A stretch of 64,000 nt of DNA from Geodermatophilus obscurus (GTDB lineage Bacteria; Actinomycetota; Actinomycetes; Mycobacteriales; Geodermatophilaceae). The stretch is from the NCBI RefSeq assembly GCF_900115395.1, contig NZ_FOWE01000006.1:248001-312000 (forward strand), in the 5' to 3' direction. A program made the position numbers and the translations under genes. Shown here one piece after another: positions 7,867 through 15,872 of the stretch. How positions within the stretch are numbered: the first letter of the stretch is position 1; every line of letters starts with the position of its first letter. The notes below the pieces were generated by a model that searched no databases, had not been told where the DNA came from, and worked only from the letters and a program-made list of their open reading frames with translations.

Positions 7867-8646
7867 TCAGCGCGGCTCGACGAACAGCGAGGCGACCGAC
7901 CGGCCGACCCGGCCGCGGACGTCGTACAGGTCGGCGGCGCACTGCCCGACGCCGGCCGGTCCGACCGTGGTGACGGCGTCCATCGCCAGCCACTCCCCGG
8001 CCGGCTGCCGGAACAGCGCGACGACGAGGTCGACGTTGGCGAAGGTCGCCTGCCCCCAGTCCAGCTCGGCGGACACGCCGCTGGCCGCGTCGGTCATGAC
8101 CAGCAGGTGCTGCAGCGGCGTCATCGGCTCGCCGGCCACCAGCGCGCACAGCGGGCGGGTCCAGACGGCGGCCGGCCCCGGTGCCGCGATCGAGCCGGCG
8201 GCCTCCCGCCACTCCAGCGACCGGTGGTAGGCGACCTCCTCGGAGAAGACGGAGAAGGCCGCCGGGCGGCCGTCCTCCGGGCCGGCCGGCAGGCCGGGGG
8301 CGGGGCTCGCGGTCGCTGCGGAGTCGCGGGTGCGCACCCGCCAGGCCGTCGCCCGCATCGCGACCCGCCCGCCGGCCTCCATCGTCGCCTCGACCAGCTC
8401 GACGCGGCGGCCCGGGCGCAGCACCCGCCCGGTCACGCGCACCGGGCCGACCGGCACCGGGCCGAGGACGTCGACGGCCAGCCGCACGGTCTGCCCGTCG
8501 GGGACCGTGCCGGTCCGCTCGACCTCGCGCGCCAGCAGCGCGGCGGGCGGACCGGCGTGCTGCTGGCCCGGGTCCCACGGCCCGATGGTCAGCGCGCTGG
8601 CGAGGAACCGGTCACCGTCGGGGAGGTAGAAGGCGGGCGGCAGCAC
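7867..8646 (-). CDS. Acyl-CoA thioesterase-like double-hotdog protein
   Basis: 259 residues from GTG 8646 (MLPPAFYLPDGDRFLASALT). Two hotdog-like halves are apparent: an N-terminal part with QHAGPPAALLAREVER and RLAVDVLGPVPVGPV, and a C-terminal part with WVRPLCALVAGEP-like sequence (TRPLCALVAGEPMTPLQHL), ELDWGQATFANVDLVV and EWLAMDAVT. This is the layout of TesB-like / acyl-CoA thioesterase family proteins that hydrolyse acyl-CoA thioesters. The start is chosen because the upstream gene stops at 8676 and the sequence before residue 1 is of poor quality. No clear RBS is visible, so the exact start is uncertain. Confidence 0.82.
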   Translation of the reverse strand: MLPPAFYLPDGDRFLASALTIGPWDPGQQHAGPPAALLAREVERTGTVPDGQTVRLAVDVLGPVPVGPVRVTGRVLRPGRRVELVEATMEAGGRVAMRATAWRVRTRDSAATASPAPGLPAGPEDGRPAAFSVFSEEVAYHRSLEWREAAGSIAAPGPAAVWTRPLCALVAGEPMTPLQHLLVMTDAASGVSAELDWGQATFANVDLVVALFRQPAGEWLAMDAVTTVGPAGVGQCAADLYDVRGRVGRSVASLFVEPR

Positions 8647-8675
8647 GTCCGGCAGTCTCGCCGGGGAGGTACCGG

Positions 8676-9044
8676 TCAGCCGCGGCGGGTCAGCCAGACC
8701 GCCGCGGCCACCCACACCGCTCCGGCGGCCGCGGCCAGCCACCACAGCCAGCGCAGCGACTGGCCCTCGGTCGACAGCGCGATCAGGACGGCGACCACGC
8801 ACACCGCGCCGGCCAGCGGCGTGGTCCGCACCAGCTCGCCCAGCGTGTCCGGCCCGGGGATCGCCACGAACACGACGGCGGCGGCGACCAGCAGGAACGC
8901 GCACAGCGCCCCCAGGTAGGCCGCCGTCACCCCGGCCTCGGCGGGCAGCGCGACCGCACCGAGGCCGCCGGCCGCCGCACCGAAGGCGAGCCCGGCCAGC
9001 AGCCGGCGACGACGGCGGGACCACGGCGGACGGGGTTCGGTCAC
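8676..9044 (-). CDS. Small four-helix membrane protein
   Basis: 122 residues from GTG 9044 (MTEPRPPWSRRRRRLLAG). A basic N-terminus is followed by four hydrophobic segments (LAGLAFGAAAGGLGAVAL, AAYLGALCAFLLVAAAVVFVAI, LAGAVCVVAVLIAL, WLWWLAAAAGAVWVAAAVWL) and an RRG end. The positive-inside signal places the N-terminus in the cytoplasm. No family is recognised. It precedes the thioesterase gene by 29 bp on the same strand. Upstream it is divergent from the VOC gene with about 117 bp between starts. Confidence 0.7.
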   Translation of the reverse strand: MTEPRPPWSRRRRRLLAGLAFGAAAGGLGAVALPAEAGVTAAYLGALCAFLLVAAAVVFVAIPGPDTLGELVRTTPLAGAVCVVAVLIALSTEGQSLRWLWWLAAAAGAVWVAAAVWLTRRG

Positions 9045-9161
9045 GGCGTCGAGGGTGCCCGACCTCCCTGTGTGCCACGCGCACCGATGAGTTCTCCGGC
9101 ACCGTGGCGTCTCCCATGCCGACGGGCCCGGTGGCGGGCCCCCGACGAGAGCGAGCTCCCC

Positions 9162-9566
9162 GTGCGCATGATCTTCGTGAACCTGCCGGTCTCCGACGTG
9201 GCGGCCAGCCGCGCGTTCTACACCGCCCTGGGCTTCTCGGTGAACGAGCAGTTCAGCGACGACTCCTCGGTGTCGGTGGTCGTGAGCGACACCATCTTCC
9301 TGCAGCTGCTCAGCCGCGAGCGCTTCGCCTCCTTCCTCCCCGAGGGCCGCCGGGTCGGCGACCCGCGGCAGGCGACGGCGGCGATGCACGCCCTGTCCTG
9401 CGAGGGCCGGGAGGAGGTCGACGCGATGGTGGAGAAGGCGCTCGGCGCCGGCGGCGGCACCTGGATGCCGGCGCAGGACCACGGGTCCATGTACGGCTCG
9501 AGCTTCACCGACCCCGACGGCCACGTCTGGGAGCCGATGTGGATGGACCCGGCCCAGGCGCAGTGA
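9162..9566 (+). CDS. VOC-family (glyoxalase/bleomycin-resistance fold) protein
   Basis: 134 residues. The N-terminal half carries MIFVNLPVSDVAASRAFYTALGF, the classic start of a single-domain vicinal-oxygen-chelate protein, and the C-terminal half ends GSSFTDPDGHVWEPMWMDP, with the DPDGHxWE motif that supplies a metal-ligand Glu. Proteins of this subgroup are often annotated as extradiol-dioxygenase-like or glyoxalase-like without known substrate. Start at GTG 9162 or ATG 9168, two codons apart; I could not separate them by RBS. No catalytic role can be assigned from sequence. Confidence 0.88.
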   Translation: MRMIFVNLPVSDVAASRAFYTALGFSVNEQFSDDSSVSVVVSDTIFLQLLSRERFASFLPEGRRVGDPRQATAAMHALSCEGREEVDAMVEKALGAGGGTWMPAQDHGSMYGSSFTDPDGHVWEPMWMDPAQAQ

Positions 9567-9606
9567 CGCCCCGCGCCCTGTAGGGGTCGTCGATCGCTAC
9601 GACCGC

Positions 9607-9612
9607 TACAGT
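9607..9612 (+). promoter_or_regulatory. Candidate -10 element TACAGT for leaderless EamA mRNA
   Basis: TACAGT lies 7 nt before the GTG start at 9620, and no Shine-Dalgarno-like sequence intervenes. In actinobacteria a TANNNT -10 placed this close to the start codon usually gives transcripts that begin at the start codon itself. The same arrangement recurs at several other genes in this window. Confidence 0.6.
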
Positions 9613-9619
9613 CGTCGTC

Positions 9620-10588
9620 GTGACGCGCGAACGCCGCCCCGCCGTCGGCTACCTGACCACCCTGGCCGCGGCGGGGCTGTTCGCCGTCAACGGCACGGTG
9701 TCCACGCTGGCCCTGCAGGCCGGGGTCCCGCCCACCTGGCTCACCGCCATGCGCTGCGGCGGGGCGGCCGTCGGGCTGCTCGCCGCGCTGGCGCTGGTGG
9801 CACCGCGGCGGCTGCGGCTGAGCTGGTCCGACGTGCCCCTGCTCGCCGCGTTCGGCGTGGTCGGTGTCGCCCTGACCCAGTTCCTCTACTACGTGGCCAT
9901 CGGTCGGCTGCCGGTCGGCATCGCACTGGTCTTCGAGATGACCGCCCCGGTCTGGATCGCCCTGTGGGTCCGGGTGGTGCGCCGCGAGGAGGTGCGCCGC
10001 CGGCTGTGGGCGGCGCTGGCGCTGTCCCTGGGTGGCCTGGTGCTGGTCGCGCAGGTGTGGCAGGGCGGCGGCTCGCTGGACCTGGTCGGCGTCGGCGCGG
10101 GCCTGGCCGCGGCGGTCTGCCTGGCGACCTACTACCTGCTGGGCGAGCGCGGCACCGCCGACCGCGACCCGGTGGCGCTGACCTGCTGGAGCTTCGTGGC
10201 CGCGGCGCTGTTCTGGGCCGTCGTCGCGCCGTTCACCGCCTCGTTCGACCCGGCCGTGCTCGGGACGCCGGTGCCGGTCTCGCTCGGCGCGGTGGAGCTG
10301 CCGCTGTGGGTGCTGGTGCTGTGGATCGTCGTCCTCGGGGCGATCGCGCCGTTCTGGCTGTCCATCGCCGCCCTGCGGCACCTGCCGCCCACCACCGCCG
10401 GGCTGGTGGCCACGGTGGAGCCGGTGTTCGCCTCCGTCGTCGCGTGGCTGTGGCTGGAGCAGGTGCTCACCAGCTGGCAGGTCGCCGGCGGCCTCGTCGT
10501 GTTGACCGGCATCGCGCTGGCCCAGACCGCGCGCGCCGCGGTCCGGCCGGCGCCGGCGCCCGTCGCCGAGGCGCCGGCGCCCGCGTAG
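9620..10588 (+). CDS. EamA / DMT-superfamily transporter
   Basis: 322 residues with about ten hydrophobic helices arranged as two EamA repeats (first repeat about 10-145, second about 150-295). Diagnostic segments are AAAGLFAVNGTVSTLALQ at the N-terminus, FEMTAPVWIALW at the end of the first repeat, and LPPTTAGLVATVEPVFASVVAWLWLEQ near the end of the second. Family members export amino acids, metabolites or drugs; the substrate cannot be read from sequence. It begins with a leaderless-type GTG at 9620. Its stop abuts the stop of the convergent siderophore receptor gene (10588/10589) with no intergenic base, so there is no room for a terminator between them. Confidence 0.9.
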   Translation: MTRERRPAVGYLTTLAAAGLFAVNGTVSTLALQAGVPPTWLTAMRCGGAAVGLLAALALVAPRRLRLSWSDVPLLAAFGVVGVALTQFLYYVAIGRLPVGIALVFEMTAPVWIALWVRVVRREEVRRRLWAALALSLGGLVLVAQVWQGGGSLDLVGVGAGLAAAVCLATYYLLGERGTADRDPVALTCWSFVAAALFWAVVAPFTASFDPAVLGTPVPVSLGAVELPLWVLVLWIVVLGAIAPFWLSIAALRHLPPTTAGLVATVEPVFASVVAWLWLEQVLTSWQVAGGLVVLTGIALAQTARAAVRPAPAPVAEAPAPA

Positions 10589-11590
10589 TCACGCGACCTT
10601 CTCGGCCTCGCCCAGCCAGCCGGCCAGCCGCTCCATGTAGCGGGCCTGGGCGACGTGGTCCATGCCGACGTACTCCCACGGGTGCACCTGCCCCGCCTGC
10701 ACGGCGGGCAGCAGCCGGTAGGTGGGCTGGGCCGACATCTCCTCCGGCGTCATCGCCCCGCGCAGCGAGTACAGCAGGACGTCGCTCGAGTACTGCGGCA
10801 CGGCCTCCCAGCTCGCGGTCTGCCAGAAGTACCCGTCGCCGCCCGGGTCGACGAACTGCACGCCGAGGTCGGCGTAGAGGTGCAGGGACGGGTCGTCGGG
10901 GGCCTTGGCCATGTAGAGGCCCTCGTCGGGGTAGCCGGCCACGGGCAGGACCGTGACGCCGGAGGAGGCGGCCTCGGTGAGCGCCGCGGAGGCGTCCTCG
11001 TAGTCCTGCCGCGCGGCGCTGACCGCCGCACCCTCCATGTCCGCACCGAGGGCGGCCGCCAGTTCGGCGGTGCGCTCGATGACCTCGGCGGCCGACCCGC
11101 GCCAGGCGATGACGACGACCGGCGCGATCTGCGCGACCTGTTCCTGCTGCTCGACGGACTCGAAGCCGTACAGCGGCTGCGTCTCGTCCGGCGTCCCCTC
11201 GGAGTCGACCGGGTAGACGCTGGTGACGATGACGTCGGGGTCGGCGGCGGCCAGCGCCTCGAGGTCGATCGCGCCGTAGCTCTCGCCGACGATCTCGACG
11301 CCGGAGAGATCGCGCCCCTCGAACTGGACGTCGTCGGCGGCCGAGGTCTGGCCGAAGGTGGCCACCGGCTCGATGCCGTGGTTCCACAGCGACGACACGA
11401 CGTCGTTGAGCCCGGCGACCCGCTCCGGCTGCGCGTTGAGCGCCACGGTGGTGCCGAGGTCGTCGGTGAAGGACCAGCCCGTGTCGCCGCCTGCGGCCGC
11501 GGCCTCGTCGTCGGATCCGGCGCACGCGCTTCCGGCCAGCAGCGCCACCAGCGTGAGGGAGGCGCCGAGCAGGCGCGGGGGTCGGGACAC
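10589..11590 (-). CDS. Iron-siderophore ABC transporter substrate-binding lipoprotein
   Basis: 333 residues: a signal peptide with lipobox LLAGSAC (modified Cys23), then a class III periplasmic-binding-protein fold: WSFTDDLGTTVALNAQPERVAGLNDV, AADPDVIVTSVYP, IAPVVVIAW, and a C-terminal lobe with WQTASWEAVPQYSSDVLLY. It resembles FecB/FepB-like ferric-siderophore receptors tethered outside the membrane. It is divergent from the siderophore-interacting reductase gene. The shared 111-bp gap has an IdeR-like box at 11638-11657, so iron repression of both is likely. The matching ATPase and permeases are encoded at 12763-15801. Confidence 0.9.
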   Translation of the reverse strand: MSRPPRLLGASLTLVALLAGSACAGSDDEAAAAGGDTGWSFTDDLGTTVALNAQPERVAGLNDVVSSLWNHGIEPVATFGQTSAADDVQFEGRDLSGVEIVGESYGAIDLEALAAADPDVIVTSVYPVDSEGTPDETQPLYGFESVEQQEQVAQIAPVVVIAWRGSAAEVIERTAELAAALGADMEGAAVSAARQDYEDASAALTEAASSGVTVLPVAGYPDEGLYMAKAPDDPSLHLYADLGVQFVDPGGDGYFWQTASWEAVPQYSSDVLLYSLRGAMTPEEMSAQPTYRLLPAVQAGQVHPWEYVGMDHVAQARYMERLAGWLGEAEKVA

Positions 11591-11637
11591 GGGGTCTCCT
11601 CGTCGATCGGGGCGGGGGTTCCCCCTGCGAGCGGGAG

Positions 11638-11657
11638 GAGGTTAGCCTTGCCTTACT
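11638..11657. promoter_or_regulatory. IdeR/DmdR-like iron box in divergent promoter region
   Basis: Read on the minus strand, the sequence is AGTAAGGCAAGGCTAACCTC. The right half AGGCTAACCT matches the DtxR/IdeR consensus half-site exactly, and the left half (TAAGGCA) is degenerate. It sits between the divergent siderophore receptor (start 11590) and siderophore-interacting protein (start 11702) genes, as expected for an iron-dependent repressor site. Confidence 0.75.
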
Positions 11658-11701
11658 CGCGGTGCGGCACGGGCCGTCCGACCGGCAGAGCGGAGACCGC
11701 A

Positions 11702-12649
11702 GTGACGACGACCGCAGTCACGACGACTGAGGCCCCGCCCGCGGTACTGGCCCCGCAGTGGCTGTTCTTCGAGACCGTCGTCGCCCGGGTGCAGGCGCTC
11801 GGCCCCTCGATGCGGCGGATCACCCTCACCGGCCCCCGTCTGGGGGACTTCGGCGTCGCCGGGGACGACCAGCGGGTCAAGCTCGTCCTCGCGCCCGACC
11901 CCTCCGCGTTCGCCGAGCTGCGGGCCGCCGGCGCCGAGTGGTATCCGGCGCTCTGCGCGTTGTCCGAGGAGCGCCGGCCGGTGCTGCGCACCTACACCGT
12001 GCGGGCGGCCCGGCCGGAGCTGGCGGAGGTCGACCTCGACGTCGTGCTGCACGGCGTCGACGACGGGCACGCCGGCCCCGCCGCCACCTGGGCCGCGCAG
12101 GCCGTCGTCGGCGACCCGGTGGTGCTCATGGGCCCCGACCGGCCAGGCCGCGGGCGTGCCTGGGGCGTGGAGTGGGCCCCGCCGGTGACCGCCTCGTGCC
12201 TGCTCCTGGCCGGCGACGAGACCGCGCTGCCCGCTGTGGGCGCGATCCTGGAGTCCCTGCCGGCCGGGCGGCGCGCCGTCGCCGTGCTGGAGGTGCCGCA
12301 GGCCGGCGACGTGCAGGACCTGCGGCTGCCCGAGGGCGTGAGCGTGCGCTGGCTCGCCCGGGCCGACCGGCCGCGCGGTGAGCTGCTCGTCCCCGCCGTC
12401 CACGCGGCGCTGGTCGAACTCGGGGTCGCCGCCGCGCCGGCCGCCGTCCCCGAGGACGTCGACCTCGACGCCGAGCCGCTGTGGGAGGTCCCCGAGGACC
12501 CGGCGGCGGGCGCCGGCTGCTACGCGTGGCTGGCCGGTGAGGCCGGGGTGGTCAAGCGGCTGCGCCGGCACCTGGTCGCCGACCTCGGCGTCGACCGGCG
12601 CTCGGTGGCCTTCATGGGCTACTGGCGCGAGGGCCGCGCGGAGTCCTGA
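11702..12649 (+). CDS. Siderophore-interacting protein (ViuB-like FAD reductase)
   Basis: 315 residues from GTG 11702, with GGAG about 8 bases upstream. It has an FAD-binding beta-barrel (MRRITLTGPRLGDF, then RTYTVRAARPE with the RxYT flavin motif, and VDLDVVLHG) and a C-terminal SIP domain (LLLAGDETALPAVGAILESLP, WLAGEAGVVKRLRRHLV, FMGYWREGRAE). Family members reduce Fe3+-siderophores in the cytoplasm to release iron. The N-terminus contains a short imperfect repeat TTTAVTTTEA. Iron regulation through the IdeR-like box at 11638 is likely. Confidence 0.93.
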   Translation: MTTTAVTTTEAPPAVLAPQWLFFETVVARVQALGPSMRRITLTGPRLGDFGVAGDDQRVKLVLAPDPSAFAELRAAGAEWYPALCALSEERRPVLRTYTVRAARPELAEVDLDVVLHGVDDGHAGPAATWAAQAVVGDPVVLMGPDRPGRGRAWGVEWAPPVTASCLLLAGDETALPAVGAILESLPAGRRAVAVLEVPQAGDVQDLRLPEGVSVRWLARADRPRGELLVPAVHAALVELGVAAAPAAVPEDVDLDAEPLWEVPEDPAAGAGCYAWLAGEAGVVKRLRRHLVADLGVDRRSVAFMGYWREGRAES

Positions 12650-12655
12650 CGCGCC

Positions 12656-12747
12656 CCCGACGATCAGGGTCCCTGATCGTCGGGCGTCCTCCCTCACGGT
12701 GGGACGTGCGGGAGGACGCCCGGGGATCAGGTCACCTGATCCCCGGG
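12656..12747. repeat. Compound palindrome locus B: three perfect inverted repeats in 92 bp
   Basis: Three back-to-back inverted repeats fill the gap between two convergent genes. First: arms of 14 bp, 12656-12669 and 12671-12684, containing GATCAGGG / CCCTGATC. Second: arms GGGCGTCCTCCC (12682-12693) and its complement (12710-12721). Third: arms of 14 bp, 12719-12732 and 12734-12747, containing GGATCAGGT / ACCTGATCC. The first and third share the GATCAGG core and end within the second's arms, giving a symmetric three-leaf design. It could act as a bidirectional terminator for the siderophore-interacting protein gene and the ABC operon. Confidence 0.9.
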
Positions 12748-12762
12748 CATGGAGCGCGGGCG

Positions 12763-13605
12763 TCAGCGGTGCAGGCGGCGGACGGGGACGACCATCGGGG
12801 TGCCGGCCACCGGGTCGGGCACCACGCGGGCCTCGAGGTCGAAGACGTCGGCGAGCAGCTGCTCGGTGAGCACCTCGTGCGGCGTGCCGGAGGCCACCAG
12901 GGCGCCGTCGCGCATGGCCACCAGCCGCTGGGCGTAGCGGGCGGCGAGGTTGAGGTCGTGCAGCACGACGACGACCGTGCGCCCCCGCTCGGTGTGCAGC
13001 CGCGCCACCAGCTCCAGGACGTCGATCTGGTGCGACAGGTCGAGGTAGGTCGTCGGCTCGTCGAGCAGGATGAGGTCGGTCTCCTGCGCCAGCGCCATGG
13101 AGATCCAGGCCCGCTGCCGCTGCCCGCCGGAGAGCTCGTCGACCGGCCGGTCACCGAGGTCGGCCATGTCGGTCCAGGTCAGCGCCTCGGCCACCACGGC
13201 CTCGTCCTCGCGCGACCACTGCCGCAGCCAGCTCTGGTGCGGGTGCCGGCCGCGGGCCACCAGGTCGGCCACGGTCAGGCCGGCCGGCGCCACGGGCGTC
13301 TGGGGCAGCAGGCCCAGCACGCGGGCGACATCGCGGGTCGGCGTCCGGGCGATCGAGCGGCCGTCGAGCAGCACCCGGCCGGCCGCCGGGCGCAGCAGCC
13401 GGCCCAGGGCGCGCAGCAGCGTGGACTTGCCGCAGCCGTTGGGGCCGACGATCGCGGTGAACGAGCCGTCCGTGAGGGCGAGGTCCAGGCCGTCGACGAC
13501 GACGCGGTCGTCGTAGGCCAGCCGCAGGTCCTCCGCGGCCAGGCGGACCGGGGGCGCGGGCGGAGCGGGCAGGTGCACGGGCGCCTCGGAGGTGGAGGTG
13601 GTCAT
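12763..13605 (-). CDS. Iron-siderophore ABC transporter ATP-binding protein
   Basis: 280 residues from ATG 13605. ABC ATPase of the FecE/FepC group: Walker [10 protein letters not shown] (Lys at about 60), Q-loop LLPQTPVAP, signature [11 protein letters not shown], Walker [14 protein letters not shown], and switch His in [14 protein letters not shown]. It energises ferric-siderophore import through the two permeases encoded just upstream. Its ATG overlaps the permease stop by 4 bp (ATGA), so translation is coupled. It is the last gene of the operon that begins under the iron box at 15825-15843. Confidence 0.95.
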   Translation of the reverse strand: MTTSTSEAPVHLPAPPAPPVRLAAEDLRLAYDDRVVVDGLDLALTDGSFTAIVGPNGCGKSTLLRALGRLLRPAAGRVLLDGRSIARTPTRDVARVLGLLPQTPVAPAGLTVADLVARGRHPHQSWLRQWSREDEAVVAEALTWTDMADLGDRPVDELSGGQRQRAWISMALAQETDLILLDEPTTYLDLSHQIDVLELVARLHTERGRTVVVVLHDLNLAARYAQRLVAMRDGALVASGTPHEVLTEQLLADVFDLEARVVPDPVAGTPMVVPVRRLHR

Positions 13606-14708
13606 GCGGTGGTCCGCCTCCCGCGGACGAGCAGCCAGAGCAGGTAGGGCGCGCCGATGGCGGCGGTGAGGATGCCGACCGGGAGCGCCTCGGGCAGGAC
13701 GGTGCGGGTGAGCAGGTCGGCGACGGTGACCAGCGCCGCGCCGAGCAGGCCCGACGCGAGCAGGGGCGGCCGCCAGCCGCCGGTCAGCCGGACGGCGATC
13801 TGCGGGACGATCAGGGCGACGAAGGCGATCGGCCCGGCCGCGGCCACCGCCGCCGCCACCAGCAGGACCGCGACGACGACCACGGCCGCCTGCGCGGAGG
13901 CCAGCCGGACCCCCAGGCCGCGCGCGGTGTCGTCGCCGAACTGCAGGACGCCCAGGACGCGGCCGGCGGCCAGCGCGAGCGGCACGAGGACGAGCAGTGA
14001 GATCCCCAGCTGCGCGGCCTGGTCCCAGGTGCGGGCGTTGAGCGAGCCGGTGATCCACACGTAGGCGGCCGCGGCGTCGTAGATCTGCGCGCGGGTGAGC
14101 AGGTAGTCGGTGAGGGCGTTGCCGCTGGTCCACAGCGCGATGCCGACGAGCACCAGGCGGAAGCCGTCGAGCCCGGCGCGCCAGGCGAGGGCGAACAGCA
14201 GGGCGCCGGCGACCAGCGCACCCAGCAGCGCGGCCAGCGGCACGCCCAGCCCACCCAGCAGCGCACCGGCCGAGCCGCCGCTGAGCACGATCGCCGCGAC
14301 CGCCCCGACCGAGGCCCCCTGGGTGATGCCGAGGACGTCGGGGGAGGCCAGCGGGTTGCGGGCGAAGGTCTGGAACAGCGCCCCGGCCAGGCCGAACGCC
14401 AGCCCCACGAGCACCCCGACCAGCGTCCGCGGGGCGCGCAGCTCGAGCACGACGAACCGCTGGCTCACCTCGCCGGCGCCGGCCAGCGTGCGCAGCACGT
14501 CGGCGACGCCGAGGGGGTAGTCGCCGCGACCGAGGCTGACCGCCGCGAGCAGCACGACGACGACGAGCGCCACCACCGGGACGACGACCGAGCGCCAGCG
14601 GAACCGCGCCGACACCCGGCCGACCCGGACGGTGACGGCGCGGCCGGCCGGGCGCCCGCCGGGCTCGGGCGGCGTCGTCCCGCGGAGGGTGTCGACGGTG
14701 GCGGTCAC
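13602..14708 (-). CDS. FecCD-family iron-siderophore permease (second permease)
   Basis: 368 residues from GTG 14708, beginning 10 bp after the other permease gene. It is a multi-helix membrane protein (about 9-10 helices) with FecCD hallmarks: [39 protein letters not shown], and [16 protein letters not shown] (the coupling helix region contacting the ATPase). It would pair with the permease at 14719-15801 to form the translocation channel. A longer in-frame extension exists upstream but overlaps the neighbouring permease and has no membrane-protein character at its start, so I rejected it. Confidence 0.93.
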   Translation of the reverse strand: MTATVDTLRGTTPPEPGGRPAGRAVTVRVGRVSARFRWRSVVVPVVALVVVVLLAAVSLGRGDYPLGVADVLRTLAGAGEVSQRFVVLELRAPRTLVGVLVGLAFGLAGALFQTFARNPLASPDVLGITQGASVGAVAAIVLSGGSAGALLGGLGVPLAALLGALVAGALLFALAWRAGLDGFRLVLVGIALWTSGNALTDYLLTRAQIYDAAAAYVWITGSLNARTWDQAAQLGISLLVLVPLALAAGRVLGVLQFGDDTARGLGVRLASAQAAVVVVAVLLVAAAVAAAGPIAFVALIVPQIAVRLTGGWRPPLLASGLLGAALVTVADLLTRTVLPEALPVGILTAAIGAPYLLWLLVRGRRTTA

Positions 14709-14718
14709 GGTGCGGTCC

Positions 14719-15801
14719 TCACAGCGTCGTCGTCCTCCGCCGGCGGACCAGCGCCACGAAGAACGGGCTGCCGACGAGGGCGAGCACGATGCCCACCTGC
14801 AGCTCGCCCGGCCGCGCGACCACCCGGCCGAGGACGTCGGCGGACAGCAGCAGCACCGCACCGAGCAGGCCCGAGCAGGGCACCAGCCACCGGTGCGAGG
14901 GCCCGGTGAACGCCCGGACCACGTGCGGGACCACCAGACCCACGAAGGCGATGGGCCCGCAGGCCGCGGTGGCCGCGCCGGCCAGCAGGGTGGTGGCGGC
15001 CAGCCCGACCACGCGGGCCAGCCACACCCGCTGGCCCAGGCCCCGGGCGACGTCCTCGCCCATGCCGAGCAGGTCCAGCGCCGGCGCGTTGAGCAGCGCG
15101 AGCACCAGGCCGGCGGCGATGAACGGAGCCACCTGCCAGGCGACGTCGGCCCCCCGCCCGGCGAGCGCGCCGACCACCCAGAACCGGAAGGCGTCGAGGG
15201 AGTCGGAGTCGGTGACCAGCATCGCGCGGACCAGCGCGAACAGCAGCGCGGTGAGCGCCGAGCCGGCCAGCGCGAGGGTGACCGGCGTGGCCCCGCCCCG
15301 CCCGGCCGAGCCGAGCACGAAGACCGCGACGGTGCCGGCCAGCGCGCCGGCGAAGGCGAACCAGACGTAGCCCGCCGGCGTCCCGACGCCGAACAGCGTG
15401 ATCGCCAGGACGACGGCGAACGAGGCCCCGGCCGTGACGCCGAGGAGCCCGGGGTCGCCCAGCGGGTTGCGGGTGTGACCCTGCATGAGCGCGCCGGAGA
15501 CCCCGAGCGCCGCGCCGACCAGCAGGCCCAGCGCCGTCCGCGGGACCCGCAGGTCCCAGACGATCACCGCCTCCTCGGTGCGCAGCGAGCGGTCGGTGAG
15601 CGCGTCCCACACGGTGCCCAGGCCCAGCGGGCGGGTGCCGACGGCGATGCTCGCGGCGCACGCGGCGACCACCAGCACGAGGAGGGCCAGCAGCCCGAGC
15701 GTGCGGCGCCGGGTCCGCGCCGTCCGCGCGCCGGCCGCCGTCGGCGCCGCGGGCGTCCCCGGGGTCGCCGCGGGGGCGCGGGTGGCGCTGGGGAGGGACA
15801 C
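14719..15801 (-). CDS. FecCD-family iron-siderophore permease (first permease)
   Basis: 360 residues from GTG 15801. The N-terminus is Ala/Pro/Thr/Arg-rich and cytoplasmic, followed by multiple hydrophobic helices with WDLRVPRTALGLLVGAALGVSG, HTRNPLGDPGLLGVTAGAS and FVGLVVPHVVRAFTGP, all FecCD-family motifs. It heads the permease-permease-ATPase operon. An IdeR-like box (15825-15843) lies only 24 bp upstream of the start codon, consistent with iron-dependent repression of the whole uptake system. Confidence 0.94.
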   Translation of the reverse strand: MSLPSATRAPAATPGTPAAPTAAGARTARTRRRTLGLLALLVLVVAACAASIAVGTRPLGLGTVWDALTDRSLRTEEAVIVWDLRVPRTALGLLVGAALGVSGALMQGHTRNPLGDPGLLGVTAGASFAVVLAITLFGVGTPAGYVWFAFAGALAGTVAVFVLGSAGRGGATPVTLALAGSALTALLFALVRAMLVTDSDSLDAFRFWVVGALAGRGADVAWQVAPFIAAGLVLALLNAPALDLLGMGEDVARGLGQRVWLARVVGLAATTLLAGAATAACGPIAFVGLVVPHVVRAFTGPSHRWLVPCSGLLGAVLLLSADVLGRVVARPGELQVGIVLALVGSPFFVALVRRRRTTTL

Positions 15802-15824
15802 CGGCGGACTCCGGGCGGCAGGGG

Positions 15825-15843
15825 CTAGGTGAGGCTCACCTTA
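15825..15843. promoter_or_regulatory. IdeR/DmdR-like iron box upstream of siderophore permease operon
   Basis: CTAGGTGAGGCTCACCTTA: 15 of 19 positions agree with the DtxR/IdeR consensus, including both AGGT/ACCT half-sites around AGGCT. It is 24 bp from the permease GTG and probably overlaps the promoter. It is the better of the two iron boxes in the window. Confidence 0.85.
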
Positions 15844-15872
15844 GTCGGCCTGCGGGAGGGCCGACAGTCCGC

